This document shows positions 31,940 to 41,408 of a stretch of 64,000 bases of DNA, in pieces (position 1 is the first letter of the stretch; every line of letters begins with the position of its first letter). This DNA comes from JABDLO01 sp041749255 (GTDB lineage Bacteria > Bacteroidota > Bacteroidia > Chitinophagales > Saprospiraceae), in the NCBI GenBank assembly GCA_041749255.1, contig JBGTBR010000018.1, forward strand, positions 1 through 64,000. Reading direction: 5' to 3'. Position numbers and translations under genes: made by a program. A model generated the notes under the pieces. That model was not told where the DNA came from and made no database searches. It was given only the letters and a program-made list of their open reading frames with translations.

Positions 31940-33661
31940 CTAACGATTAAGATTTTCCCCAAGCATGTTGAGGTCGTTTCTGATTTGACCAATTAAAAGA
32001 TCTAAACGCTCTATCTCTTTTTTTTCTTTCTCTAACATTGAATCCAGGTGAAAAAAATGATGGTCAATGCGTTCTTTTATACGTTGTGTATAGGCTTTGA
32101 GCTTCGCATTTACCTCCTCATTTATCCGTTGTCCTCCTTTATTAATCTCGATTTTAAATTGCTTCATGACCTTGTTTCTTTTCCAGCCAAGAGACACACT
32201 GGCAAACAATATTCCAATGGTGGTGAGAATGCCACCGGTAATATCAAAAATGGCTCCGTTTAGCACAGCTGATAATACTATTCCTACGACGGCAATTCCT
32301 CCACCTGCTGCCAGGTCGGGAGTCAGAGACCCGGAAGTCTTGACCAGGGACTCATCATAAAAATTATCGGCGCTTTCAATAAAATCTCTGAAGTCCCTTT
32401 GAAGATCTGCGAGAATATGGCTTCTCCTTTCAGCGATGTCGGCAAATATTTCATCGCCCTTTGCCAATATATTTTTTCTGCTCTTGATCTTTTCCTGGAC
32501 GAGCCTGCCCATGGTCTGTATGTCTTCAGCTACATCGGTAATTCCCGACTCCAGCTTTTGTTTTAAAGAAGTATGAAGTGAAAGTTCCAGATCTTTAGCT
32601 TCATCCATCAACATATCCTTTAGCGATTTACCCCCACCGGTGAGAGATGAAAACGAACTCTTCAAAACCTGCCAAAAAGAAAGCCTTTGGTATAGTACTT
32701 CAATTTTTTTACCGGTTATGGCATGGTAGGTCTGGACAAGACTTTCACTCAATCTTTCAATTTGCCTGCCTGTTTTATCTTCCTGAGAGTCCAGTGTATT
32801 GGCTATATCTTCTCTGAATTGCAAATCTACTTCATACTGTTTTTTCCTTATCAGAAAAGATTGATTTATCTTTTCAATAATCTGTTGAACGGTTTCTATA
32901 TTGTTACTGAGCTTTAAAATGGCAGTATTTTCACTCAGTATGTTGCTTTCGATATGTTGTCGTAGTGGAAGATACCCACTGTCCTGGTCATTGTTTCTCT
33001 CCTGTAAAGCCGATACTGCAAAAATCACTGGTTTCTCAATCCCTTTTTTTATAGCCAGATCACGCACACCTTGCATATTAATAGCCAGGTCATCTTTGCC
33101 CAGGAGATCTTTTTGCTGCAAAATAAAAATGACATTTTTCCGCCATTCGTCTCTTATAAAATCAAAAAACATCCAGGCACTCTGTCTGTAAGGGTTTTTA
33201 GCTTCAAAGACAAATATGATCAAATCAGAATGGGGAATAAACCTCTCTGTAATTTCCTGATGGTGCTCTATGATGGTGTTGGTGCCTGGAGTATCTATTA
33301 TGCTTATGTCCCGGAGGGATGGTTCCGGAAAGGTCATTCTTTTCAAATAGGGATTGATGATTTCCATGCTTTCTTCCTCACCATATATAATTTGCTGAAT
33401 ACTATCCGTCATAGGGGAAGGTGCTACCGGGCATATGTCTCTTTCCGCCTTTAACAGTGCATTGATAAAACTGCTTTTTCCGGCTTTCACTTCTCCTACG
33501 ATCACAAACATGAAGGGAGATGTCATATAGAATTCAATTTCCTGCACCAATTCGCCATAGGCCTCATGCTCTATAGCTGATGTCAGTTTCTTCAGGCTTT
33601 CTAATATATTCTGAAAGGTCTGGTATTGTTCTGCAAGATTTTTATTTCCCTTTGTATTCAT
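31940..33661 (-). CDS. Bacterial dynamin-like GTPase
   Basis: 573 residues. G1 P-loop GEVKAGKSS (56-63), G2 Thr in PSPMTDS (82-88), G3 DTPGTN (123-128) and a G4-like QQKDLLG segment. After the GTPase domain come long helices (about 235-420; IEKINQSFLIRKKQYEVDLQ), then a hydrophobic hairpin at about 428-475 (GGIAVVGIVLSAVL and GGILTTIGILFASVSLG), which is the membrane paddle, and a C-terminal coiled coil. The layout is that of bacterial dynamin-like proteins that bend or repair the inner membrane. Probably cotranscribed with the small protein downstream. A single gene here, whereas some bacteria carry tandem pairs. Confidence 0.88.
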   Translation of the reverse strand: MNTKGNKNLAEQYQTFQNILESLKKLTSAIEHEAYGELVQEIEFYMTSPFMFVIVGEVKAGKSSFINALLKAERDICPVAPSPMTDSIQQIIYGEEESMEIINPYLKRMTFPEPSLRDISIIDTPGTNTIIEHHQEITERFIPHSDLIIFVFEAKNPYRQSAWMFFDFIRDEWRKNVIFILQQKDLLGKDDLAINMQGVRDLAIKKGIEKPVIFAVSALQERNNDQDSGYLPLRQHIESNILSENTAILKLSNNIETVQQIIEKINQSFLIRKKQYEVDLQFREDIANTLDSQEDKTGRQIERLSESLVQTYHAITGKKIEVLYQRLSFWQVLKSSFSSLTGGGKSLKDMLMDEAKDLELSLHTSLKQKLESGITDVAEDIQTMGRLVQEKIKSRKNILAKGDEIFADIAERRSHILADLQRDFRDFIESADNFYDESLVKTSGSLTPDLAAGGGIAVVGIVLSAVLNGAIFDITGGILTTIGILFASVSLGWKRNKVMKQFKIEINKGGQRINEEVNAKLKAYTQRIKERIDHHFFHLDSMLEKEKKEIERLDLLIGQIRNDLNMLGENLNR

Positions 33662-33875
33662 ATCGCAAACTAATAAAAATGTATGGGATTAAGTTTCACT
33701 TTTGCGGAATAAAAACACATATTTTATAAAGCCGGATTAGGTATCATAATATAGCCTTCATGGTATAGGTCGTTGTTGTTGCCTGCCACCCAAATCGGGT
33801 TAGCACTATCAGGTTAAATAATTTCCGGATTAAATATTTTTTCATTGATATTTATCAAAATGAAAGTTTGCTTCA

Positions 33876-34316
33876 TTATCTCCTGGAGACATTTTGAGTG
33901 ATTAATATCGTCAACCTAGATACACAACTCAATTTACCATCATCATTATATATTTCAATATTCCATACGTGTACGGTTTTTCCTAATTTGATAGGCCTGG
34001 CAAAACCGGTTACTTTTCCCGAACTCACAGGGCGTAAGTGATTGGCATTGATCTCGAGCCCGACCGGCACTCCGGTATTCGTATTGGGAATACAAAGTAT
34101 CGATCCAATACTACCCAATGTTTCTGCAAGTACCACCGAAGCCCCTCCATGCAATATGCCAAATGGTTGTTTGGTTTTACTGCCTACAGGCATGGTGGCT
34201 TTAATATAGTCGTCACCGATCTCTTCTACTTGTATATTGAGAGTGGAAGCAAGTGTATTTTGATTGATGGCATTTAAGTCATCTTTGGTGATGGTATTTT
34301 TCCAGATCCGGGTCAT
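33876..34316 (-). CDS. PaaI/MenI-type hotdog thioesterase
   Basis: 146 residues with the single hotdog domain HGGASVVLAETLGSIGSI (55-72), where HGG and Glu (AETLGS) are the catalytic block of 1,4-dihydroxy-2-naphthoyl-CoA hydrolases and related enzymes. VGLEINANHLRPVSSGKVTG is the second conserved strand. It would hydrolyse an aryl- or acyl-CoA thioester. Its start overlaps the MFS transporter stop by 4 bases, so the two are translated together, an unusual pairing; no menaquinone gene is nearby. Confidence 0.88.
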   Translation of the reverse strand: MTRIWKNTITKDDLNAINQNTLASTLNIQVEEIGDDYIKATMPVGSKTKQPFGILHGGASVVLAETLGSIGSILCIPNTNTGVPVGLEINANHLRPVSSGKVTGFARPIKLGKTVHVWNIEIYNDDGKLSCVSRLTILITQNVSRR

Positions 34317-35839
34317 CTTGCAACTTCCTTTACTTCGTCTACATCATTGACTATAAATGTCAATACCCCTGCAAGTAACATTGAAATGCCTCCTACTACC
34401 AAAGCAAATATAGGTTGGTTATCAAAGAAACTCGAAAGGATGAATCCCAGAAGTGCTGCGGCCATTAACTGGGGTATGACTATGAAGAAATTAAACACGC
34501 CCATATAGTAACCCATTTTACTGGAAGGTAAAGCACCCGCTAAAATGGCGTAAGGCACCGACAAAATACTGGCCCATGCTACACCAACACCAATCATGGG
34601 TAACCACTGCAAAAGCATTCCTCTTTCGAGGAAATATATCGAAATCAATCCTAAGCCACCCAGAGTCAATGCAAGGAAGTGGGTAAACTTGCGCGTAGTC
34701 CATTTTGCGATGACTGGAAGTAAAAAGGCCACCAAGGCAGCTATAAGATTGTAATTGCCCATCATTCCACTTACTATGTTGGCACCTTCATTATATAAAG
34801 CACTTGATGTATCAGTCGTTCCGTAAATATGACCTGTGATGGCAGGTGTTGCATAGATCCACATCGAAAATAAAGCAAACCAGGAAAAGAATTGAACAAA
34901 TGCGAGCTGAACCATTGTTTTTGGCATAAACTGAAAGTCGTTCATTATCTCAACAAATCCGTTTTTATATCTGGATCTTTTTTGCATGAGACCGGATAAC
35001 AAAAAAAGAAATCCAAAAAAAGAAATCATACCTATACTCAAAACATAGAGATCTTGCTTCCATTCATTCAAAAAAATGATGTAGCTGAAAAGTAAACCTA
35101 TAGCTATCGCCACTGAACCCCAAACGATGTGTTGACCTCCATTTTTGTGATACCAGCTTGCAGGTTGCTCTTCTCTTTCGAATTCCCCTTCGCCATCGTC
35201 AAAAGCATTAAGTTGTTCGGGAGAGTATTCTTTTGATTTAAAAACAGTCCAGAGTACCGAAAGCAGAAAAACAATACCACCGACATAAAAGGAATATTTT
35301 ACGGTATCAGGTATGGTGTTTTCCGGAGCAGTATTGCTTACCCCCATCGTGTCAAAAAGCTTGGGTAACCAGGAGGCAATAAAGGCACCAGCTCCGATGA
35401 AGAAGCTTTGCATGGCAAAACCCTTAGTTCTTTGTTCAGTAGGTAAATTGTCACCTACGAAAGCCCGGAAAGGCTCCATGGATATATTGATCGAAGCATC
35501 CATGATCCAAAGCATTCCGGCAGCAAACCAGAGATAAGGAGAATTGGGCATGACGAAAAGTGCCAGAGAAGCCATGATGGCTCCAACAAAAAAGAAAGGT
35601 CTCCTCCGCCCCCATCTGGGATGCCAGGTTCTGTCGCTGAGATAACCGATTATAGGTTGCACTATCAATCCTGTCATGGGAGCTGCTACCCATAAAATGG
35701 CTATATCGTCCACTTCGGCACCCAATGTCTGAAATATCCGGCTTACATTTCCATTTTGCAATGCAAAGCCAAATTGTATTCCAAAAAACCCAAAACTCAT
35801 GTTCCAAATGTCCCAAAATGATAAGGCCGGTTTTTTCAT
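34313..35839 (-). CDS. MFS transporter, SLC45-like sugar type
   Basis: 508 residues from ATG 35839; a start nine codons upstream is also possible. Twelve hydrophobic segments. The opening LSFWDIWNMSFGFFGIQFGF and the loop GYLSDRTWHPRWGRRRPFF match the sucrose/maltose transporters of the SLC45 group, common in Bacteroidota maltodextrin loci. MDASINISMEPFRAFVGDNL is the conserved helix 4-5 loop. It should move a di- or oligosaccharide across the inner membrane. The GH13 amylase gene lies just upstream on the same strand (193 bases), which supports maltose or maltodextrin as substrate. Confidence 0.9.
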   Translation of the reverse strand: MKKPALSFWDIWNMSFGFFGIQFGFALQNGNVSRIFQTLGAEVDDIAILWVAAPMTGLIVQPIIGYLSDRTWHPRWGRRRPFFFVGAIMASLALFVMPNSPYLWFAAGMLWIMDASINISMEPFRAFVGDNLPTEQRTKGFAMQSFFIGAGAFIASWLPKLFDTMGVSNTAPENTIPDTVKYSFYVGGIVFLLSVLWTVFKSKEYSPEQLNAFDDGEGEFEREEQPASWYHKNGGQHIVWGSVAIAIGLLFSYIIFLNEWKQDLYVLSIGMISFFGFLFLLSGLMQKRSRYKNGFVEIMNDFQFMPKTMVQLAFVQFFSWFALFSMWIYATPAITGHIYGTTDTSSALYNEGANIVSGMMGNYNLIAALVAFLLPVIAKWTTRKFTHFLALTLGGLGLISIYFLERGMLLQWLPMIGVGVAWASILSVPYAILAGALPSSKMGYYMGVFNFFIVIPQLMAAALLGFILSSFFDNQPIFALVVGGISMLLAGVLTFIVNDVDEVKEVAR

Positions 35840-36031
35840 TTCTTCAAAATTTTCATGTGATACCAAAATAGGCTACATCTCATTTGCTATCAAGAGTCAT
35901 TTTGTTTGTCAAAAGCAGATCTGCACCGTCATGATACTTTTTTACTTCAGACTTCTTTACATTTACTTTTCAATTATTACTCATATTCTGTTTCATATCT
36001 CTGGCACTGTGATTTCATTTTTAGTATCCGT

Positions 36032-37411
36032 TTATTTATTAGTCCATACCACAAAGGAATGTCGATGTAGAACAAGTGTTTCATCAAGGGCAGAATTAAT
36101 TTCACCTCCTGTAAATAAATCGGTCATTCCGGCTGGATCAATGGGTATCTTTATTTGTTTTGCTTTTGCTGCCAGATTAACAAATACAACTATTTTGTCC
36201 CCATCCCTTTCTCTGCTGAAGGCGAGAACTTCAGGGTCGTCCGATAAAGTTACGATTGGCCCGCCATGAGGTCCATTCCATAAAGCTTTATTTCGATCTT
36301 TGAGTAAATTAAATCTTTTATAAAAACCCCCATAGGAATATTTTGAAAATCCAATATCATCTTTTTCAAAAAATTCGAGACGCCTTCTCAACGGCTCTTC
36401 CTGACCACCATATACAAGGGGAATGCCGTCTAAAGTATACGTAATTACTGCCATAGCAGAAACAAATGATCCCATTCTTTCAAATTCTGTACCCTGCCAA
36501 GAATTTTCATCGTGATTGGAGGTAAAATGCATCAATGTACCATTGCTGAATTTGGGTTTAACTTCTGTAATCCATGCATAAATATCAGTAGCGTTGGCTT
36601 CACCCTGTGCTACTTTATTCAATATATGATGAAAATCCCAGCCGTATCCGGCATGGAATACTTTGCTGTTAAAATGCTCTTCATATTGGGCTTCAGCCAA
36701 TAAAAAGAGATCGGGATTGGCTTCCAGAAGGGTAGGAGTTACCTTTTCCCAAAAATCTATAGGAACTTCACCGGCTACATCCTGACGAAAGCCCATGATA
36801 CCTTCATCTTTTACCCAGTATAACATAGCATTCAACATTTCCTGTCTCATGTCCATATTGTCATAATTCAGATCTGCTACATCTGTCCAACCCCAGCTTT
36901 CTCCCGTTTCGGGATTGATAGGATCTGTTATATTGCCTTCTGAATCTTTGGTATAGTATTCCGGTTTTTCACTGATCCACTTATGATCCCATCCTGTGTG
37001 ATTGGGTACCCAATCGAGGATGACCTTCATATCATATGCTTTAGCCATATTGACCAAAGCCCTGAAATCTTCCAGAGTCCCAAATTCAGGGTTTACTGCA
37101 GTGTAATCACTTACAGCATAATAACTACCTAAACTACCTTTTTTACGGTTTTCACTTATTGGGAATATAGGCATTAACCAAAGAATGTCAACACCCATAT
37201 CACTTAGCCTTGGAATATGGCGGGTAAAAGCAACAAAACTGCCTTCTGGTGTATACTGCCTGATATTGACCTCATATATGTTGGCAGATAATGCCCATTC
37301 AGGCCATGCTAGTCCTTTATACTCTTTTAAGAGATTTGAAGACCCGGAATCGGTCTTACATCCGGTTATGAAAAAGAAGGAAATCAGTATGAGTAAACGA
37401 AGAACATTCAT
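36032..37411 (-). CDS. GH13 alpha-amylase-family lipoprotein
   Basis: 459 residues. Lipobox FFITGC with Cys18. The (beta/alpha)8 barrel shows the GH13 regions: DILWLMPIFP, DWVPNHTG (133-140), nucleophile Asp211 in GFRQDVAGEVP, acid/base Glu240 in LLAEAQY and Asp301 in FTSNHDENSW. The C-terminal beta domain ends near 459. The protein should sit in the outer or inner membrane as a lipoprotein and cut alpha-glucans, feeding the MFS transporter encoded next. Regulated perhaps through the inverted repeat just upstream. Confidence 0.93.
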   Translation of the reverse strand: MNVLRLLILISFFFITGCKTDSGSSNLLKEYKGLAWPEWALSANIYEVNIRQYTPEGSFVAFTRHIPRLSDMGVDILWLMPIFPISENRKKGSLGSYYAVSDYTAVNPEFGTLEDFRALVNMAKAYDMKVILDWVPNHTGWDHKWISEKPEYYTKDSEGNITDPINPETGESWGWTDVADLNYDNMDMRQEMLNAMLYWVKDEGIMGFRQDVAGEVPIDFWEKVTPTLLEANPDLFLLAEAQYEEHFNSKVFHAGYGWDFHHILNKVAQGEANATDIYAWITEVKPKFSNGTLMHFTSNHDENSWQGTEFERMGSFVSAMAVITYTLDGIPLVYGGQEEPLRRRLEFFEKDDIGFSKYSYGGFYKRFNLLKDRNKALWNGPHGGPIVTLSDDPEVLAFSRERDGDKIVVFVNLAAKAKQIKIPIDPAGMTDLFTGGEINSALDETLVLHRHSFVVWTNK

Positions 37412-37434
37412 AGGTGTTGTTTTTTCTTGATTTT

Positions 37435-37462
37435 AAAGTTAAAAGTATTATTTTTTAACTTT
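37435..37462. promoter_or_regulatory. Inverted repeat upstream of the amylase gene
   Basis: AAAGTTAAAA (37435-37444) and TTTTAACTTT (37453-37462) are perfect 10-bp arms around eight bases, ending 24 bases before the amylase start. It could be an operator, or a hairpin of no regulatory meaning in this A/T-rich gap. TAACTTTG on the plus strand (37456-37463) might also serve the sixA-like operon. Confidence 0.45.
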
Positions 37463-37540
37463 GAAGAAAGGAGAATGGTAGAAATAATTGTAAAAATTCT
37501 GTAAATTGTGTAGATTAGTATTCAACTCATAATACCAGGT

Positions 37541-37657
37541 ATGAGTCCGATTTCAAAAGTGGGATGGATTGTAAGGAAGAAAAGGCTAAAAATGAAAGAT
37601 TTTCATGTGTGCGTTCCACATTATTTGATTTTAGATCTTGTTGAAGAGGTAAAATAA
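37541..37657 (+). CDS. Possible small protein upstream of sixA-like gene
   Basis: 38 codons from ATG 37541 (MSPISKVGWIVRKKRLKMKD, then FHVCVPHYLILDLVEEVK) ending 19 bases before the phosphatase gene. Basic first half, hydrophobic second half, no recognised family. Chance cannot be excluded. Confidence 0.25.
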   Translation: MSPISKVGWIVRKKRLKMKDFHVCVPHYLILDLVEEVK

Positions 37658-37676
37658 AATAAACACATAACAAGTC

Positions 37677-38195
37677 ATGAGTGATTATTCAGGTGAAATT
37701 AAAAGACTCTTTATACTCAGACATGCCAAATCATCATGGGATAACCCTGGGTTAAAGGATTTTGACAGACCATTGAACTCAAGAGGTTATCGCGATGCAC
37801 CATATATGGCAGAGAAACTCCATAAAATGGGGTATTCCGTTTCGAGTATTTACCTCAGTCCTTCCATGAGAACAAGGGAGACCAGCAAGCCATTCATTGA
37901 ATTATTTAATGTGGCTGAAGACCATGTACATTATGTGCAATCTTTGTATCACGGAGATCCGGATCAATTTTTAACCGTAATCCATGATTTTGACGAAGGG
38001 GACAATAATGTAATGATGATCGGTCATAATCCCGGTATTACCTGGTTAGCTAATCTTTGTGATTTACCTGCTCCCATCGACAATATCCCGACAAGTGGAC
38101 TTCTCATTCTGGAGACCAGAATTGCTTCCTGGAAGGATTTCACATATGATGAAGCCCATATGAAGCGTTTTCTATATCCAAAAAAGTATGAATGA
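37677..38195 (+). CDS. SixA-like histidine phosphatase
   Basis: 172 residues of the histidine phosphatase superfamily. The phospho-acceptor His16 is in LFILRHAKSSWDNP, with FDRPLNSRGYRDA the second conserved block and GHNPGITWLAN carrying the second catalytic His. SixA members remove phosphate from phosphohistidine on histidine-phosphotransfer domains or PTS components. The stop overlaps the DUF4296 lipoprotein start by 4 bases. Confidence 0.92.
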   Translation: MSDYSGEIKRLFILRHAKSSWDNPGLKDFDRPLNSRGYRDAPYMAEKLHKMGYSVSSIYLSPSMRTRETSKPFIELFNVAEDHVHYVQSLYHGDPDQFLTVIHDFDEGDNNVMMIGHNPGITWLANLCDLPAPIDNIPTSGLLILETRIASWKDFTYDEAHMKRFLYPKKYE

Positions 38196-38530
38196 AGCAT
38201 TTCTTATCCATTTATGTACTCGCTGCACTGTGCCTGTCATGTAAACCATCCACTCCCTCATTAAGCTGGGAAAATGAAAAAGCAGTGCAGATTTTAGCCG
38301 ATCTCAGGATGATGGACAACCAGATCAAAAGACATCATCACCTTCATAGAGATAGTGTCAGAGTTGCATATCTTTCTCTTCTTTTGGAGATACATAAAAT
38401 AACAGAAGAAGAGTTGAATAAGAATATAGAAATTATACAAAACGACGCACATCTGATGAAGGAAATGGAAGACCGGGTTTACGATCTAATGAACCGTCAT
38501 TTAAAAGAATTGAGCAGCAAAGGAGAATAA
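38192..38530 (+). CDS. DUF4296-type lipoprotein
   Basis: 112 residues. Lipobox ALCLSC with Cys17, then a helical domain (VQILADLRMMDNQIKRH, YLSLLLEIHKITEEELNKNI) typical of DUF4296 in Bacteroidota. It has no known function. Translationally coupled to the sixA-like gene. Confidence 0.8.
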   Translation: MKHFLSIYVLAALCLSCKPSTPSLSWENEKAVQILADLRMMDNQIKRHHHLHRDSVRVAYLSLLLEIHKITEEELNKNIEIIQNDAHLMKEMEDRVYDLMNRHLKELSSKGE

Positions 38531-38660
38531 AATCAGCCTATCATTTTTGAAAGGTCGAAAAGTGAAAATACTGAGTTAACGTTTATTTAATACAGAAATA
38601 AAAGAAATGCGGAATGGGCTTGCCTATCTTTACATATTATTTAATATTTAAATACAATCC

Positions 38661-39344
38661 ATGGAATCTGAAGTTAGAATTCTGATAGTAGATGACGAGG
38701 AAGATATAATTGAGTTTTTAAAATATAATCTTGTTAAAGAAGGATACCAGGTGGAAGTGGCTCTTGATGGCCAGCAGGCTATAGAACTCGCAAATTCGTT
38801 CCAACCTCATTTGATTGTATTGGATATTATGATGCCGGGTATGGATGGTATCGAGGTATGTGAGAAATTACGTGAAATGCCCAATCACAAAGATACCATC
38901 ATTGCTTTTCTTACGGCCCGGTCAGAATCTTTCACTCAGATTACGGCTCTTGAGATTGGAGGCGATGATTTCATTAACAAGCCCATTAAACCCAATGTTT
39001 TTAAGGCCCGTGTAAAAGCATTGATCAGAAGACATCCTGAATTGGGAGTCAGACAGGAAAATTTTGTATCTTTCGGAGATCTCAAGATCAATCATGAGCA
39101 GTTTACCGTGATTTTGAAAGACAAAGAAATTGTTCTGGCCAAAAAAGAATTTGAACTTTTGACTCTATTAACCTCCAAACCCGGCAAAGTATTTAAACGG
39201 TCGGAAATTTTATCAAAAGTATGGGGTAGTGAAGTCATAGTCGGGGACAGAACCATAGATGTACATATTCGGAAACTGAGAGAAAAAATTGGGAGTCATT
39301 ACATCCACACTATGAAAGGAGTGGGTTATAAATTTGATATGTAG
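38661..39344 (+). CDS. OmpR/PhoB-family response regulator
   Basis: 227 residues. Receiver domain 1-120 with acidic pair Asp11-Asp12, phospho-acceptor Asp55 (IVLDIMMPGMDG), Thr in FLTARS and Lys in INKPIKP. Winged-helix output domain 130-227 (KKEFELLTLLTSKPGKVFKR, then DRTIDVHIRKLREKIG). It is followed after 3 bases by its kinase. The closest likeness is PhoB-type phosphate regulation, but no Pst genes are nearby. Confidence 0.94.
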   Translation: MESEVRILIVDDEEDIIEFLKYNLVKEGYQVEVALDGQQAIELANSFQPHLIVLDIMMPGMDGIEVCEKLREMPNHKDTIIAFLTARSESFTQITALEIGGDDFINKPIKPNVFKARVKALIRRHPELGVRQENFVSFGDLKINHEQFTVILKDKEIVLAKKEFELLTLLTSKPGKVFKRSEILSKVWGSEVIVGDRTIDVHIRKLREKIGSHYIHTMKGVGYKFDM

Positions 39345-39347
39345 GCA

Positions 39348-40397
39348 TTGCATAAAAATCTAACACTTCGCCAGATCACATGGATGATCACGGCCATAAT
39401 CGCCGCTATCTCACTGATGGTATTGATAGCCCTCATATGGTCGGGCTTTCTCATAATTTCGTTTTATTTTATCCCTCTTATATTTGTATTACAGGTAATT
39501 GTATCTTATCTCATTGTAAAAACATTGCTGGAAAGGTATGTTTTTAGAAAAATTAAGTTGATTTATAAATTTATTTATGATTCAAAACTCGGGCCGGCTT
39601 CCGGAAAGCAATCCATCAACTTTAATGAAACGAGCATAGAAGACGTCAATCTGGAAGTTATCGAATGGGGGAAAAGAAAAGAGAAAGAAATAGAAACACT
39701 CCGAACACTGGAAAATTACAGAAAAAATTACGTCGGCAACATTTCTCATGAGCTGAAAACTCCAATTTTTTCTATCCAGGGTTACTTGCATACGCTTTTG
39801 GATGGAGGTTTGTACGACCACAATATCAATGTAAAGTATTTGGAAAGAGCTGCTGTCAACGTAGACAGGTTACAAAATATAGTGGAAGACCTCGAAGTGA
39901 TCAGTAAACTCGAAAGCGGCCAGGCTTTTCTTGACATAAGGCCTTTTGATATAAAAGTTTTGGCGGATGAGGTCATCAGTGATCTGCAGGTTATCGCTGC
40001 TGAAAAGAGCACCACCATCCGGTATAAGGAAGATGCCAATCAAAACTTTCAGGTATTAGGCGACAGAGAGGCAATACGGCAGGTTTTGATTAATCTTCTC
40101 GTCAATTCTATAAAATACGGGAATGACAAAGGGATTACAAGGATAAGTTTCTACGATGTAGATCAGAATATCCTGGTGGAGATTTCAGACAATGGCATAG
40201 GTATCGAAGAAAAACACCTTAAACATGTTTTTGACAGATTTTACAGAATAGATGCCAGCAGATCCAGGTCGGAGGGAGGGTCTGGACTTGGCCTCTCCAT
40301 TGTAAAGCACATAATAGAAGCCCATAAACAAACCATACACGTACGCAGCTCTCCTGGCATAGGATCTACATTTGGGTTTACCCTTAAAAAGGCATAA
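39348..40397 (+). CDS. Membrane sensor histidine kinase, PhoR-like
   Basis: 349 residues starting at TTG, 3 bases after the regulator stop. Two transmembrane helices at about 12-35 and 37-60 with almost no loop between, so the sensor has no real outside domain and may sense within the membrane or through a partner. H-box His134 in GNISHELKTPIFSIQGYLHT, N-box INLLVNSIKYGND, G1 ISDNGIGIEE and G2 GGSGLGLSIVKH are complete. This is the PhoR-like pattern of Bacteroidota, partner of the regulator upstream. Confidence 0.93.
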   Translation: MHKNLTLRQITWMITAIIAAISLMVLIALIWSGFLIISFYFIPLIFVLQVIVSYLIVKTLLERYVFRKIKLIYKFIYDSKLGPASGKQSINFNETSIEDVNLEVIEWGKRKEKEIETLRTLENYRKNYVGNISHELKTPIFSIQGYLHTLLDGGLYDHNINVKYLERAAVNVDRLQNIVEDLEVISKLESGQAFLDIRPFDIKVLADEVISDLQVIAAEKSTTIRYKEDANQNFQVLGDREAIRQVLINLLVNSIKYGNDKGITRISFYDVDQNILVEISDNGIGIEEKHLKHVFDRFYRIDASRSRSEGGSGLGLSIVKHIIEAHKQTIHVRSSPGIGSTFGFTLKKA

Positions 40398-40425
40398 AAA
40401 AACCCCTCCATTCGTTTAGGAGAGG
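40396..40425 (-). terminator. Intrinsic terminator of the beta-barrel protein gene
   Basis: Read on the minus strand CCTCTCC pairs with GGAGGGG around TAAACGAAT, followed by seven T. It lies past the stop of the 40565-41200 gene and touches the kinase stop codon. Confidence 0.65.
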
Positions 40426-40564
40426 TTCTCAGTGTTGGTTTTAACAGTTGCAAATCCCATTAATTTGGTATGCTGCTGTTTACATCGAAAATAGTTCTTT
40501 TACTGTTTTAGTTCAATTTAGCCTGAAATACTTCATGCCAAAATGATGATGTACGTTTGGTTCT

Positions 40565-41200
40565 CTAAAATTTTATTCCCATCGAAAATATTAACCTCGA
40601 AGGGTCATTGCTCAATGCGTACTCCGATCCGGCTATGAGAATGGAATTACCTGCAAAGGGTAAGTTTCCTTCATAACTCGTAGTGAATCTGAGTTTCCAA
40701 ATATTTACTCCCGCACCTGCCTGAAATCCATATGTTGCGGATCTCAGCCTGTGTTGTAAACCTGAAATATCAAGTATATCCCTTGTTCTGTCCAAATGAA
40801 TATGGGCAACCGGCCCGGCAAATAATCTGAACATGAAGAATTTTATGCCTACCATTACGGGTATATCGATATTGTGAAAAGTTTCGGTTTTAACCTGTGA
40901 AAAAAATTCTCCCTCATTGTATTGCTCCAGACTGTAAATGGCAGAAGTAGAATTAAAAATAACAGAAGGTTCGATAAATAGTCCGGCTAAAGTGATCCGG
41001 CTATAAACTCCAAAGTGCACTCCGTATTGAGCGTTCTGCAAAAGCAGGTTAATTTCTTGCTGTTCTCCCTGAAGTATCGGTATCGTCTCAGCGGCAAGAT
41101 CGGTAGAGTTCAAACCCATTTTCATCCCAAATTCAAACTGTGAGAAAAGGTGGGAAGAAATAGAAAAGGCGAAAACCATGCAAAATAGAATAGAACGCAT
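40565..41200 (-). CDS. Outer-membrane beta-barrel protein (porin-like, PF13568 type)
   Basis: 211 residues with signal peptide (CMVFAFSISSHLFSQ). Alternating hydrophobic strands from residue 22 on (FEFGMKMGLNSTDLA; GVHFGVYSRITLAGLFIEPS; IPVMVGIKFFMFRLFAGPVA) and a final strand RLIFSMGIKF ending in Phe, the usual outer-membrane insertion signal. Eight to ten strands are likely. Function is unknown; such proteins are common in Bacteroidota. Confidence 0.85.
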   Translation of the reverse strand: MRSILFCMVFAFSISSHLFSQFEFGMKMGLNSTDLAAETIPILQGEQQEINLLLQNAQYGVHFGVYSRITLAGLFIEPSVIFNSTSAIYSLEQYNEGEFFSQVKTETFHNIDIPVMVGIKFFMFRLFAGPVAHIHLDRTRDILDISGLQHRLRSATYGFQAGAGVNIWKLRFTTSYEGNLPFAGNSILIAGSEYALSNDPSRLIFSMGIKF

Positions 41201-41281
41201 GATGATTGATTTATCGGTTAGAAAATAACAAAGTGATCTCTATAGTAAAACCAGCTATTAATGACGTTATCTTATCAGCGC

Positions 41282-41309
41282 TCGATTTCATAAGTTCGAT
41301 TTCATAAGA
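41282..41309. repeat. 14-bp tandem repeat (TCGATTTCATAAGT) x2
   Basis: Two copies differing only in the last base, in the gap before engB. A weak hairpin (CTTC/GAAG) and a T-run follow at about 41310-41337, so this may be part of a terminator region. Confidence 0.6.
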
Positions 41310-41408
41310 ACTTCTAAAGAAGGCTGGTTTTTTTTTATTTACTTTACATCTCATGCCGGAATTGGTAATATATTATATAAAGTTTATATATGACAAAAAT
41401 TGTGCCGT

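Noticed and set aside
40594..40606. ACCTCGAAGGGTC as a REP unit
   Set aside because: It lies in the coding region of the beta-barrel gene (codons for DPSRLIF) with an extra base, so it is probably chance.
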